The position numbers and the translations under genes were made by a program. Positions 39,001 through 52,602 of a DNA stretch of 64,000 bases are shown piece by piece. The stretch's first letter is position 1. Each line of letters starts with the position of its first letter. Source of the DNA: Cucumis sativus (Eukaryota; Streptophyta; Magnoliopsida; Cucurbitales; Cucurbitaceae); NCBI RefSeq assembly GCF_000004075.3, contig NC_026660.2:186001-250000 (forward strand), written 5' to 3'. The notes beneath the pieces are model-generated. The model searched no databases and had not been told where the DNA came from. It worked only from the letters and a program-made list of their open reading frames with translations.

Positions 39001-42000
39001 GTGGGTGATTAACTCTATGCAGTATTGTCCAATGCAAACTCAATATGGGCTTAAAGATGTTTTGTCATTATTCTCTAGGCAACGTGTCTTTTTTCTTCAT
39101 TCCCCTAAAGGTGATTTCACAAATTAAAGAACTTATAAAAGTATTTTACTGGCAAGGGCAGAATGGCAGCAAGTTGAATCATTTAGCAAAATGAGCTTTG
39201 ACTTCCACTTCTCTTTATAGCGAGGCCTGGCTGGTCAAAGAATTTTGGATTGTTCAAATTCATGACATTGGAGCATGAATCCCTATGGTAGAATTTCTGT
39301 TAAATCCTTATCAAAGAAGTTGGATACTTCAACTTTTACAGGAAGGGATATTTATCGTGCTCTGTGAAAAACTAGAAGTCCTAAACATGTAAATGTTATC
39401 AATTGGGTCATTCATGGCACGTTAGTTGTTCGTCCACTGTCTTTACAGCAGAAGCTTCACAATCATTGTCTTTCTCCATCGATTTGTCCTCATTGTTTGG
39501 CTGAAAGAGAGGATTTGCAGTAGCTATTTTTTTCAAGCTTCCTACTCAAGTCAGATTTGGTGGAGGTTTTCCGCATACTTCAATTTACAGTGGGTTTTTG
39601 GGCCTTCTTTTAAGGCAAATACCCTTTGGCTTCTTCTTGGTCATTCTTTGGAATAGAGGCTCGATTGCTCTGGTTCAATGCTGCCATAGATATTCTCTCT
39701 AAAATATGGTTCAAAAGCAATCAACATATTTTCCAAGATAAATCACCTCCGTGGATAAATGTTTTAAATTTGCTCACCTCATAGCATCATCTTGGTGCAA
39801 ACTTTCTAAGTTCTTTGCAGATTATACAATTAAAGATATTTGTTTAAATTGGAATGCATCTATTTTCTCCTCATAATATCTTTAACTTTGTAGCAGAATG
39901 TTGGTTATCATTGGTATTTTGTATTAGTTTGTACTTTGAGCATTAGCCTGAAAAGAGATTTGTTTCTTTTGAAAGAAACTCGTGTATGTCCGCACATGTG
40001 TATATAGATATAGAGAGAAAGGGGAGATTGGACTTACAGGCACGGTAAAAAACCTCCCAGGCCTTAGTCTTATGCTCCATTTCATTGCTTGGACTTCTGG
40101 TCTCTGATGCAACCAATTCTTGAATGTCATCCCCCTACGTTCTCCTTGTCCACAAATACCATCAAATGCTTCACTCCCAAGATATGCAGCAAAAGCAATC
40201 AAACGGAAATAACGCTCCAAATACTCAGCTCCACGGTTCAGGGCTACCCTCCTCACCCTTGGCTCCACATGTTGATTAAATACCTTTCTGTACTGCAGAA
40301 CAGCTTGGCGAATATTCTGCAGTGCAGAACATCGATCAATAATAGCATCTAAGGCTTCTCTGCATTCCATGCCATTATCAAACAGTCTCGTAATCTTCCA
40401 CAACAATAAGATGTCATTTATACCAAACACACGGCTCTCATTCTTCTGTTTAACTGTGTATATGGAGGGCGATACTGCAGCATTAGTTTCAGAATCTTCG
40501 TCACTTGAGGTACCGCCATCCACTTCTTCATGAGTTTTCTTATTAAGCAGAACTTTAATAGGCCTTCCATAATCCATCCGAAGTTTTAATAGGCAGGCAA
40601 TTACAGTTCCAGTGGTTGTTCTTCCTATACCCATCTAACAATACAAAACAAAGGTTAAAGAGTAGTAAAATAAACAAGAAAGAAATGATGATCATGATTC
40701 TCTGATCCACAAGTTGACGTTCAGGCAAAGTAAGTAGAGTGGAAACTTCAACCTGGCAGTTGAACACAAAAGCAGTATCCTTTGAAGCAGAAACTATATT
40801 CAATGCCAATGCGTCAAAGTCTGAACTTTTAGGAGCTTTACCATCGGTAATTGGTACACGTGCATACTTAATAGGAAAGCCATCACACTCTAATCTTTTG
40901 AAAACTTCAAATGGGGTCTGAACAGACTCAGAGCTCACGTGTTCCCAAGTGTCATAAATTTGCCTATTGTCTGTTTCGTGAATGACCATTATTGCACCTC
41001 TATAACGTTCAGCTTCCCTCAGAATATCTTCTTTTAGTCGTGCCTCCATTCTCTCCACTCGGTCCCGATCGATTCCCTGAAAAAAACTTTCATGATTGTG
41101 ACTTCCCAAAGGATGGTTTAATGGAGTAAACAATAGCTTAAAAGGAATAGAAGTGGCAATTGCTTCATATGAAATGTCAAGACCAAATGCAGATAGATTT
41201 ATATTGGTGGGGCAATTTTCTGTCCAAGGTGTAGCTGCTGGCTAATCTAACCAATACATATGTTGTTTGTTTGCTGTGATTGTTGTTTTAGTCAGAGTTT
41301 TTCAGTTGTGACAGTCAAATTCATAAAAATTTGAGTTTTCCAGTTGAGACAATCAATTCATAGAAATTTTGCCATAGTGAAGCGTGGATATTGAACTAAG
41401 GTCACATCAACCACATTTAAATGCTGTGGTCTGATTTACATGAAAATCTTGAATGTAAGGTGTACCGTGTACTCCAACATGTTTTTGTACGGTCTTTCAA
41501 CTTCACGGAGCACAAATGGTTTCCCGTTGATATAGATGACAGGTTCTTCCCTCATATTGTGCCAAAAAATTGGACGACCACCTTCAGAACTTCCAATTCT
41601 TCTGATGACAGATCGAATACCATCAATGGTGGGATTTGCCACTCCATAGACTGGAAATCCAGGGACTTCTCTAAAATTGGGCGCACCATCCACCCTCTCG
41701 GGTAGACTTTGGTTTTGACAACCAGGACAATGGTCACTTTTTAACACAGTTAGGCTTCCAAGAACCTCCCCATTTCTCAAGGCAGCAACTACACCCATCT
41801 CAGAAGGACGTCCATCAGCAGATTCAGTTGCATATCCAAGTGCACCCATTGGATCTCTTCTCAGCAACCTTCAAACACACACAACATAACGATAGAAATT
41901 TTTCTTAGCAACAGTATATTCAGAAATCTAGAATTCCCAAGGAGCGATAGAAATTTTATACGAATTCAAGCTAAACTGTAAACTTGTGTATTCAATAAAC

Positions 42001-45000
42001 AAAATTAATGGTGTAATCAGTCTCTGAGATATTACTTGTCAATCCATATATAAATATTGCCAAAGTATCTCAATTACATTTCACAATATGTTTTTTAAGA
42101 TTTCAATCATATAACTGATTTCAAGCCAAACTGATGCATTCAGAAGTAATGTATTGTATGTTTGGATGACAATCATGTGAATGTAGATTCCAGAAGGCCA
42201 AGTTAACATCTAACTCCTGATTTAGTATAACCAAGAAAGACCAAGTCAATGTGGATTGGTATAATAGAATACAGTAAGTGGTTGGACGACCAGCAGCAAT
42301 TGTATTCATGGCCACCGGAAGACATATTCCCTAAAAATGTTGAATTCTCCAAGGATCAAGGCAATGCCAGGATTCTGATGGAAATCCAATTGGTAGTAAA
42401 GTATGAATATTATTGATAGTAGTATAGGAATGAATTCCTTGTTACAATATCTGGACTCAGTTCTTCTGCTAACCTATCTCTCAAGGTAGAACAGAAGGAA
42501 TACTTCTTACTCAGATTCTAACTAACTTTCCCGCCCTTCTGCTGACGTTTATTTATACTGACTTCTAGTCCCTTCCCCGCTAACCATCACGTGTTACTTC
42601 TTTTTCTCTCTCCTGCTATATTGATATATGATAGGTGGTTTATCAGATTCATGTCAATCGTCGTTTTACCCTTGTGTTATCGAAATCAAAGATGGCATTT
42701 AAACTAAAATTCGTTTCAGAAAAAAATCATGAATTGTAGAACTTGAATCAACGGCCAACCCCATTAGTTAAACAAAAAAAAGTTCTCCAACAACTTTTAC
42801 CACAGCTTCTCCAAGGCAATGCCAAGGTTTTCAATCATCTCTTAGCCTCTTGTGTTACCAAAACAAATATTGGATTGAAGTTGAAATTGGTATCAGAAAT
42901 AATTACAGAAGTGTAACTTGGACCCCCACGATGAAGACAGAACTGAAAGATTGGAATTTATTATACCTGCGTATGATGCTATACAGTTCAGGCCTTGCTT
43001 TCATCCATTCAGCAAAACTGCAATGACTGGATGAAGTAGAACGTAAACCTGATCTCTCTGAATGGATATAAACAGCAAAGCATATAAGAAAGTAGTATCT
43101 TTCCAAATACTCCACAAAAAATGACAATGCTGCTTCTCTCTTCATCTCATCAGCTTGCCGCAAAATACTGTTGCGGTATGTGGCAATCGCCTCTCGCAAA
43201 TTCTGTAGGTCAATTTAACAACACATCATCACATCCTATTGTTGTGAACTTCACCATAAACATTAAAAAATAAACCAAAAAACAGAACAGAAATAGTATT
43301 CTCAGAAAGTAGAAAAGCTGAATCCATTAAGCTCAAAGATTACCTGCATGGAGGCACACTTATCTATGACTTCATCCACTTGTCGTTTGCCTTCAGCACC
43401 ACCCTGTGGGGAATTATCCTTGATATATTAGGAAAAATACTAGCTCAAATTTAGCAAGTGCTAAGAGACAGTATCAAGTACCTCCAGTACCCGAGTCAAG
43501 CTTCTTATAACTGCATACTCTCCTCTACGAATTGCTTCTTCTGAGTTTGGTAAATTGTCATCAACATTGGCACTGCAGTCAGAAACTTTTCCAATTGAAT
43601 TTGTTCTTGCAATACCTAGTTGATTTGGTAACAAGATTAACATTAACATCATGCTTACCTAATCCAGAAAAAAATCAAGTAGTTTAGGGGACTATGTATA
43701 ATTTTAATGCCCCTGAAATAACCGCTCGTTATCTCTCTCTCACTTTATTTTTTTTAATGAAAGAATACTAAGTGCCTACAAAAAAAAAAAAAAGAATAAT
43801 GTTTTTTATAAGAAAAGAAAACAAGTCTCTTCATTAATATAACAAGATAATAAAATGAGACTACTGCTCAAAGTTCAAGAGAATTATACAAAGAGCAAAT
43901 AAAACCTAAGAATCAGAAGGCACACTCAGGCATCTCAACTAGGTTGCCGCTCATTAGTGCCCTCATCATCTTTGTACAATTTATCTCAAGATATCTAGAG
44001 ATAATTCAATAAAATCAAGTCCCAGATAATACCAAAATGATACATAAGCAATTATAAATAATGTTAAAAACAATTACGAATTATAGCTACAAAGTAAAGA
44101 CATTTTACGTTAATTTGAGCACAAAAACAACACTACCAGAGGCTCCAACTCGATTCAAGTAGACCAAAGTTGCAATCACCATTCCGGTTGTAGTTCTCCC
44201 ACGACCCATTTGACAATTGAAAATTATCGCCGTATTTATGTCAACTTGAGAAATTTTGCGAACCTGTACCAGAATGAAAATTAGATAACATACCTAACAA
44301 GATATTCCAACCAATCTACAAACAAAACAGTAAGAGTTAAAAGAAAAAAAATTGGTCAAGGAAGCATAAATAACATCCATTACAAATAAATGAATGGGGC
44401 CATTATAAGACATCATAGGTTTGAGCAAGTTGTAACTGTGCTCTTGTGGATGTTTCTACTTCAATTGAACAAAACTTTGAGATTTTAAAATCGTGGATTC
44501 AAGCTCTAGTCACTTACATAGGATATTGCATACCAAAAAATTAGTACTAAATAAAAAAAACCAAAACAAGTGCACAAATTTTTTAATCGGGTCCATTAAA
44601 GTTTGTGAAGCATTCCCGAGAGTTTACTCAGTCAACCCTAAAAACTCCAAACTCTTCAGTCACTTACATAGGATATTGCATACCAAAAAATTAGTACCAA
44701 ATAAAAAAAACCAAAACAAGTGCACAAATTTTTTAATCGGGTCCATTAAAGTTTGTGAAGCATTCCCGAGAGTTTACTCAGTCAACCCTAAAAACTCCAA
44801 ACTCTTCAGTTTAATTCAGAAGATGCCTTGTAATTCTCCTCCAAAAAGTCTTTCAAATGATTCAATAGAAAGTTTAAGTAGCAAAGATGTGGTTTTTTTA
44901 AAAAAAATTAATCAGTTGTCTTTGCCCCTCTGTCTTCCCTTTTTGTGCTTCCTTCTTTCTTTGTGTATTCTGTACATTGTACAACAAAATTGTAATAGGG

Positions 45001-48000
45001 AAAAAAAAGGTATTTATATTTATACAAATAGAGAGAATTCTACCATTCTGTTCACACCAAAGATGTCAGAAAAACACATGGTTGAAAGCCAACCATAAAG
45101 GCTTCTTGAGTCCATGAAAAGGATGGCCACAAAAATCGAAGGAGATCAACCCGATATATGGTAGAGCCAAACCCCATCCAAAAGCACCCAACATATATGA
45201 CTAGTAGAAAGAGACAAGAACAGCCACCAAAAAGATGAGTCAAAGTCTCATCTGCCAATAAGCACATAACACATCACAGAGGAGAAAAAAGAGGTATAAG
45301 GCACTATTGGTTGTAAACGGTCAGCTGTATTAATGCCTTCATGACTGAGCTCCCACAAAAATGCTTTTATTTTCTTAGGATAAAGATCGTTCCAAAGAAC
45401 CAAATAAAGGTTGGTTATTTGATGTTGGCCCTTTGAATGAATTAGATCTGCCATTAGAGAACTGTGCGTAAAAGTAAAACAATGGGAGGTAACGATTGGC
45501 CAAACCCCAATGTTATCAAGTGAAGATAAAGAAATAGAAAGACGAGCCCATTCCAAAGTGTCAGCTTTGTTAGGGGTTCCTCCGAAGTCCTAAGTTCCAA
45601 GCAGATTGTGAAGAATTGCAAAAGAAGCAATACAATTCTTTCACAAAAAAAAAAAAAAAAGAAGCAATACAATCACGTACTCCAAGGCCATATTAAATCT
45701 TTCAACAAGACATGTATTTCCAATGATCATTTGCATTTAATCTGTGATATGACCATCAAATTTTCCTAATTCAAATCAGTTACCTCAAGCTCCTTTTTAA
45801 CCCGAAAAGCTATAGAACTACCCTACTGCTTCTCAACCAAATCTGCATAGAACCTCTGATTCTGGAGCACAACTTGGCTTAACAAACTTCTCCTTACTTT
45901 CCTTTGGAAAAACCATCTGAGAATGAAAATTGACTAATTCGGAATGCCTCTGACCTTTGCCAACCAAACTTTTTTTTTACTTTCTAATTTCTTCTCTCTT
46001 TTTTAATAAGAAACATCCAAGGAGTATGCAGATATATTTAAAAGCACAAAAGTTTTCAATATTTCTCCAAATATTGAAGTGTTATGAAAAATGTGAGCTT
46101 AATATATTTAGCAAAATTACAAAAGTTCCAAAAACCAAAGGACCAAAACAACTCAAGAGATCCTGTCAGATTAGAAAACCTCAGAATTAATCAGCATCTC
46201 TGCCTAAAACAAAACAAAGGCAAACCAAAAGAAGAAGAAAAAACTCCTAAAACATGGCATGCCATAATTATTTAGGATATCTGACTCTCACACTATGGTA
46301 TTACAGCTCTTGAAATACTTGGCATGCTCAGCGTCCCTTCCTGATAAAGCCAGTGATAGCTTAACATTTCATCTCACCTCTAGGGATTGACAATAACACC
46401 AGCAGTATCTTCAAAATAGTGGTAGAAACCATACTAAGAAGAAACAGAAGAATGCTCCCGTTCTTTATTTTTTCTGTCTAACGTTAATCCACCACTATAC
46501 AACTTGTTTTTAAATGGAAACACTACTGAATGAAAAAAAAAAAAAAATCATGCAACAATGGCTTAAACCCATAAATTTTTTCACCTAAAAATATAAATTG
46601 CAGAGAAGAACTTGAGCACTTACTTGACTTGAAATAGTCTTTGAATCTTCACGACCTAACAAAAAAAAATGAAAACGAAGAAAAATATAGAGAAGAGATT
46701 TTTCCTGTTCTCCTCCTATAACTATGACTCTGACTTCCCAGTAAAAAGAAAATACTGGATGAATTATGGAGACACCTCACTTCTTTATCTTAAAGAAAAA
46801 CATTTTCCTTCTCGTAATGCATAAGTCTCAACAAAATTATCTTATGTAATGCATGAATAAATACTGAAATAGGAAGCAAAAAGAACTGGTATATTTAAGA
46901 GTTAACACTAAAAACTCACCAAAATATCAAAATCTGACTCCTTGGGAGACTTTTCATCAGTTACTGGGACACGTTCATAGTCTACATGGACTCCTTCGAC
47001 TTGCAACTCTTCATATACCTACAATAAAAGTAATATTTTGGCTAATTTGAATGTAGATACTAAATAAAGACAACACAAACTTTAGAGTAAGTTTTAATGT
47101 GTTAAAATTAGAAATAGTGAGAATATTAGCAGGTACATAATTGTATGCTTAGAAAGTGGTTTGTGTTTATGATTATGAAGAGGAGTTAGAAGGTTGGCAT
47201 AGGCAACTTTTAGAAAATGTTTGTGGGAGAGTCCAAGCCTCTCCAAATGTTTGGGATAGTGTTAAATTACCCTCTTAATATCAATACAAATTTTTTATAC
47301 TGTCCAAAAACTGCCTACCCAAAAATTCTGCCTCCCTCTATTTATAACTATGAACACAAGCCAATTTGTAAGCAATTACAAACATGCCACTATTAGATTC
47401 CTAATAATATTTCTACCAGTTCCCTTCCAATATTCTAACACAATATTGATACCTCTAGAGGTGTTTTGATGGAATCATGAGACACCAGTTCCCATTGGTC
47501 TACCATTTGACCATCAGGCATTTCATCGGTCACAAGGATCTTATTCCCATATCTGCTAAGTCAGATTTAACAAAATTAAATTTGCCATCAAATAAAACAA
47601 GAGTAAAATAGAAAACAACATTTTTTGTAGAGAAGCAAACATTAATTCAACGTCAAATACACAGCACAAAGACTTAGTCTTGAAGATTTTTTCAAAAAAG
47701 AAGTAACAAAGATTTATAGATTGACAAATATTTTAAGTAGGTAGCTACCATAGATTTGAACCCATAGTCTAAAGTCTCTTTACTTGTTTTTCTTGTCCCA
47801 AAGTCCCCTTGCACATTTTTCTTAGATAAAATACCTTGAAGCTTCAATTAAGATGTCTTCTTTCAATCGAGCTTCCATTTGTTCAACCCTGGCTCTGTCA
47901 ATTCCCTGATTCAAATTCAAGTACAAACACATGAAACCTAGTTATACTTTTCAATATGATCTTTACCATGCAATATAGTATAGCTATGAGAGGAATGAAG

Positions 48001-51000
48001 TGTTAAATACCCCCAAATCCTCATAGTTTAGTTTAAGCCTTTAATCATGATAATGTTATAAATTATACCCACAAACTTTTTGTACATTACACAGAACCAA
48101 AACTGATGTATAAAAGTTTAAATTAGAAAATTGGATAATAGAAATTTGTGGTGTGGTGGGGTGGGGGATTAAAATCAGAATGGCACTATCAAATGACAAA
48201 TTTATAGTCCCTGTACTTAAACTTTTAACTTTGTTTCCAACAGATCCGTAAATTTTACAAAAATAGAAAGCTTGGGGAAATTTTGTAGTTTTAAAAGCTC
48301 AAGGACGAAATACATACAAACTACAAAGATCAAGATTAAATTGTAATTTAACCTCAAACCAAACTATTAGGTGATGAGGAGAATTATAAGATAATTAGTA
48401 TATTTAAGTTCATTTTAATATTGAACTTTGTGCTCTTAGAGAATGCTCTCTCGTCTCTAGTAGATGGATTTCTCTTGTTTGGCCACAGATTTGGCTAAAG
48501 CCTAAAACCACTGCATCCTTAAGATATTCTTTTTTTTATTATTTTTTCTCAGCACTGAGGCCTTGTTTGGTCAATATTTGGTTTTTAAAAAACACATGTA
48601 TATTCTCGCAATTCCTTACCCTTCTTCTTAAGTAAAAGAGTTGAATTTTTAGTCAAATTCTACAAAAACAAGTTTTTAAAAACTATTTTTTTCTAATTTT
48701 AAAAACTTGCCTTGTTTTTTGAAAACATCAATACGAAGTAGATTACAAAGCAAGAAATTTTGAAGTTGAAATGAGTAGCAAAAGGTAAGAAGTTTCTAAC
48801 CTCTTTTTATATAAAAAAATCTCAGTTAAAAACGGATATGCATAATGTGTACATTCATGATTTGACTACTAAAAGCATAACCACAACAATAATCCTAGAA
48901 AAGTTTCGCAACCCAAGAGTAAATATGTGTTCCTATTTCGACCTTTTATAAAAATCACAGTGGGAGATATAAACTACACAGTACACAACCACTTCTAAGA
49001 ATTAAACAAGTAATAATAAGCTGAAAACTAGGAATTGAAAGATACAGTAAAACAAAGAATACACTCTTGGATACAACCTATATGAAGAAAATTTTTAATC
49101 ACTTTCACATGCAGAATAAATAAATAATCCCCCTTCCATTAGAGATGGTAAATTGCACGAACTTCTTTAGTCAAGGAAATTGAAGATGTGTTAGTTTTTT
49201 TAAGGGTAATATTCTACAATAACTTGCCGTGTATTCAAGGTTGGAGAAAGGTCTTTCCACATCGCGCAAAACAAATGGACGCCCATTTATATATACCACC
49301 TAATCCAATACATAAAAATGAATAAACAAAATCAAAACCCATTCCAAGTAACGTGAAAGGTTTAACTGATAAATATTAAAAACATAATAACATATACCAA
49401 TGGATTTCTAAGGAAACTTTTTAGGACATGATGTCACTTTACTCCTGATATCATATGCTTGATGGCCACAAATTCAAGTACACAACATCCAGAGTAAATT
49501 TAACAAACATGTAATTATTATAGATAAAAGAACAGCAATGACAATATTCCTGAGTTAGGATCAATCAGAGAAGGAAACCTCTAGCTTTCCAATAAAATAC
49601 TGAAAGAAAACCAAGTACTGTAGTTATTTTTGTTTCAACAGTTTTGAGTAAAGTAGATGCTATTTATTTCTGATTAACTATATTGTAAATAATATTAGAA
49701 AAATCTTTACACCGTGCACTTAACCTTAAAAGCGCCATTTTATACCTCATGATTCAGGTGGACCAGGACAATAAAAAGTTCACATTATGTTCTCTATTCT
49801 ATTTAACACAAAAGCAAAATATTTGATTGAATAAATGAAAAGAAACTATTAAAACTATGTAGTTGCTCAGTTTAAAATTAGAAATGACAGAAGAATTATA
49901 TTCTTGATTGATATTTATATGGCCAACTTTCCTTTAAAATCTTCTTTTCCCAGGTTGTTTGCTGTATGTTCCTATCCTACTGGTACTGTTTTTTATCACT
50001 AGGACAGCCAAATAGATGCTTGGCAAATTTCTTTGCAAATAACTTTGAAGTATTGTCCACTGTTTCCACTGCCAATTGGTTTAGATTCATATTAGATAAC
50101 ATAAACTCCCATTTCGCTTAAGCTCCCTTTCTTATCCCATTTTGTTTCTACATCAAGGTGTAGTTCTTTTGGATTGGAATCTGATCTTGTAGTCTCCTTT
50201 TAGAGGGCTTATTTTTTTAATGCCCTCATAAATTCCTTCTTCTCTCAATCAAGGCAAGGCTTAACTTCTTACCAAAAAAGGTTTATTCATGCTGTCTCTC
50301 TTTCACTTCCTTCTGGGAGTTCTTTTGCTTCGAACATTTTTTTATCTTTTCATGATTTCAATAACTTCATATTTACAAATAATAAAAATAAAATAAAGGT
50401 AAATAATTTCCAAAATTTATCTCATCATAAAAAATTATCAATTATTATGTTCACCTCTTTCAGCAGAAATTGTAGGTACGTATGTTACTGTGACTAAGGC
50501 ATTATATGAAACTAACATAAAATACCTACTGACTATAGCAGCATTGGAGGAGGGTTCAAACAAAAAATATTGGTTAAATCAAACCTACCTAAAAAAAAAC
50601 AACAGCATTTCGATGAGGGGAATTACCGGTTCTTCCCGAAGATTAATCCAAAGAACTTGAGCTTTTTGCCCATCTTTTTGAGCTCCAACATGCTTAAGAA
50701 CATTCTGAATTCCAAGAACTGTAGGAATAGCAACACCATATACTTGTAATGAATTGGCCTACAGAAATATCGTAAAAAATAGAATGATTAATTAATGGTG
50801 AACTGCCCAACAAACCATCCAGTTAATTAATAGTAGTGCATCCATAATTACAGTTTCACACAAAAGGTCCTCTGGAGAAGATTTTTGGAAGAGCTTAACG
50901 AAATGGAGATCCTTTAATTTCAGAACAGAAAACTGAAAATATATTATCAGGCTTTCCACAGATAGAATGAAAAATGATTTTTTAAACACATTGCCTTCAT

Positions 51001-52507
51001 TAATCTAATGAAGAGACTCGTTTCCTTTTCAAAAAAACAAAAAAAAAAAAAAACACCTTCATTAATATAATGAAAAGGAATAAATGTTTAAAGGATACAA
51101 TTTCTCAGTGAAAAATAAAAGAATATAAAATTAAAAACAAGAGAATAGAGATAATTACAATCACATAAACTTTTTCAGAAAAATATTCTTCCAACTTTGG
51201 TGGGCCCTCTTTTGGCAAGTAGTTCTCAGATTTTGTGGTCCAATGCAGTTAAAGCTCTTCATGACCCACTACAAATCCCTTGCCAAGAAAAGAATAGAGC
51301 ACCATCACCTTGCCTCTAAATTGATGGATACGTTTGTTTACAAGGCAATGTGTTTCTTCAAATGCATTAGTCGAGTTGGTCTCCTCAAACGGTTTTGGTT
51401 TGATGGTTTGTTGGATTTCTTATCAGTTTTGTCGAAGTTGGAGTTGGTTCTCTCCCTTGGCTTGTCTCATAATATTTCCCATCATCACATGGCTGTTTGC
51501 TCTCATCGTTTCAGATCCAATGGTTTTTGGAGTTCCGCTCAAGAGCCAATTTGTTCCATTATATGAGTTGTATTTCATTGTATTTGCCTTACTTTATGGA
51601 TTAGTCCAGTTCTAGACTATACTTGATTGTATTTACTTTATTTTGCTTATTATGTTTCATTATACTTTGAGCATAAGGATTTTCTCATTTCATCAATGAA
51701 AAACCTCGGTTCCTTTTCAAATATATATATATATATAGAAAGAGAGAGAGAGAGAGGCTTTGAAGTAATTCAACAGGCAAGTAGTGCCTGAAGAAATTCC
51801 AACAATACCTCCAAAAATTTAACCCAACATTTTAAGATTTTAGGTGGCCTTGAAGAGTTTTCTTCGTAGAAGACGATGTTTAAGCTTTGAGGTGGTAAGA
51901 TGTGTGTGTAAGCCTCAATTTAAATAAAATGGAAATCATAAAAAAAAAAAAAAAACAAACCTTGTATGTCTAATTCATATTGTAAAACTACATCAATTTT
52001 TTGAATTAGAACTATAAACCATACACAAGAAAATAGGGAAATAATGAAAGAGCTCAGAAGGAAAGGTATTATATGAAACAAGGAGGAAATCAGGGGAAAA
52101 GGTTGAAAAGGAAATAAAAGCAAACATCCCTTTTCTATTTAGAAACAGAATTGAAAGCAATATTTGTTGAAAATTTGTAAAACCATAAATTATTAGAAAA
52201 GAATCATAGGTAGCATCAATACCACAGAAAAGATGGAGGATGATTATGATAAATATTGGTGGAAGCACACTGAGATGTGATGAAATTATGATAAAAATCA
52301 AAAGAAACTTATGAAGTAGGAAAGAAAAAGTAAACAAAAGGTGGGGGAACGCACCTGACGGTAGTTTGGAGCACCATCTATTTGAGGTGATAAGCGCTTG
52401 TTCTGGCATCCAGGGAAATGGTCACTTTTAAGAATTGTCTTTTTACCCAGAACTGACCCTCCTCTAAATTTCATAACATGCTCTGGCTCCTTCGGTGTCA
52501 ACGACAT
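36058..52507 (-). CDS. Paladin-like protein with three phosphatase-like repeats
   Basis: Nineteen coding exons: 52507-52355, 50758-50627, 49299-49228, 47905-47835, 47552-47453, 47018-46920, 44263-44137, 43615-43482, 43403-43344, 43202-42967, 41868-41466, 41076-40753, 40634-40038, 38814-38641, 38264-38034, 37950-37667, 37119-36832, 36646-36524 and 36190-36058. They give 1246 residues, the size of the plant paladin homologue as I remember it. The protein is built from three repeats, each with SVLGK/LKSDHxPGCQN-like start text, a REEPVVYINGRPFVLR block, a VExMEARLKEDIL helix and a phosphatase P-loop. P-loop 1 is CQMGRGRTTTG (Cys 226, Arg 232) and P-loop 2 is CQMGIGRTTTG (Cys 636, Arg 642); both keep CX5R. 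Repeat 3 reads SHTGFGG (1075-1081), so Cys and Arg are lost. Paladins are cytosolic, dual-specificity-like phosphatase proteins; animal PALD1 is reported to act on or influence phosphoinositides and signalling, and the plant role is unknown. One intron has a GC donor (ACG|GCAAGT at 49227). Introns are loaded with retroelements. Confidence 0.93.
38850..39975 (+). mobile_element. LINE ORF2 3' part, truncated and decayed
   Basis: Fills most of the paladin intron 38815-40037, antisense to the gene. Frames read KLEKFPFTYIGLPLMV, IDRIYKKLDGWKRFNISRGG (the end of the reverse transcriptase), then VNVINWVIHGTL with CPHCLAEREDLQ (the zinc-finger zf-RVT domain), interrupted by stops and shifts. It ends in the TTTGTACTTTGAGCATTAG text shared with other LINE ends in this gene. 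Confidence 0.8.
41869..42966. other. 1.1-kb paladin intron, content unclear
   Basis: AT-rich with a moderately GC-rich patch near 42480-42600 and two similar CCAATCAACTTT-type passages. It may be retroelement-derived, but I recognise no conserved domain, terminal repeat or primer-binding site. Confidence 0.4.
43800..43890 (-). mobile_element. LINE 3' end fragment
   Basis: The plus strand reads AAAACAAGTCTCTTCATTAA and then GCTCAAAGTTCAA. This is the reverse complement of the ACTTTGAGC...TCAATGAA...AGACT tail of the LINEs at 39.9 and 51.7 kb. It sits next to a poly-A run at 43779-43792 in the paladin intron 43616-44136. Confidence 0.5.
44508..44807. repeat. Near-perfect 150-bp tandem duplication
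   Basis: Two adjacent 150-bp units (44508-44657 and 44658-44807). I find only one difference, AGTACTAAAT against AGTACCAAAT. It lies in the paladin intron 44264-46919, just before a LINE fragment. The period is divisible by three, so it produces a fortuitous duplicated ORF. Confidence 0.9.
45060..45600 (-). mobile_element. LINE ORF2 zf-RVT remnant
   Basis: In the same orientation as the paladin gene. One frame reads LVLWNDLYPKKIKAFLWELS then INTADRLQ, the zinc-binding region that follows plant LINE reverse transcriptases; neighbouring frames continue with FDSSFWWLFL-like text after a stop. It is disrupted. Confidence 0.65.
51180..51740 (+). mobile_element. LINE 3' end with AT/AG tail
   Basis: In the paladin intron 50759-52354. 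The end carries TTATACTTTGAGCATAAGG, TTTCATCAATGAAAAACCTC and TTTCCTTTTC-like text, matching the LINE end near 39.9 kb, and runs into an (AT)n(AG)n tail at 51721-51757. Upstream coding text is too decayed to name. Confidence 0.5.
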
Positions 52508-52602
52508 AGCTCAATCATTAACAAGTTTCATGCACCACCACAATACTGATTACCAAGTCAACTAAACACGACTAAACTTCCCTCCCACTATACCACATCA
52601 AC
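52508..52602 (-). other. Second 5'-UTR segment of the paladin gene, with short uORFs
   Basis: An acceptor (CTGCAG|GTTG) ends an intron just above 52602. The 95 bases before the main ATG contain three short upstream ORFs: an ATGTGG ORF of eight codons, an ATGAAACTT ORF of six codons and an ATGATTGAG ORF that overlaps the main start. These could lower translation. The leader boundaries are inferred from splice signals only. Confidence 0.5.

Noticed and set aside
44493-45098. 201-codon ORF with an internal repeat
   Set aside because: The repeat in the protein is just the 150-bp DNA duplication read in frame. It lies in a paladin intron, matches no family and ends in low-complexity sequence.
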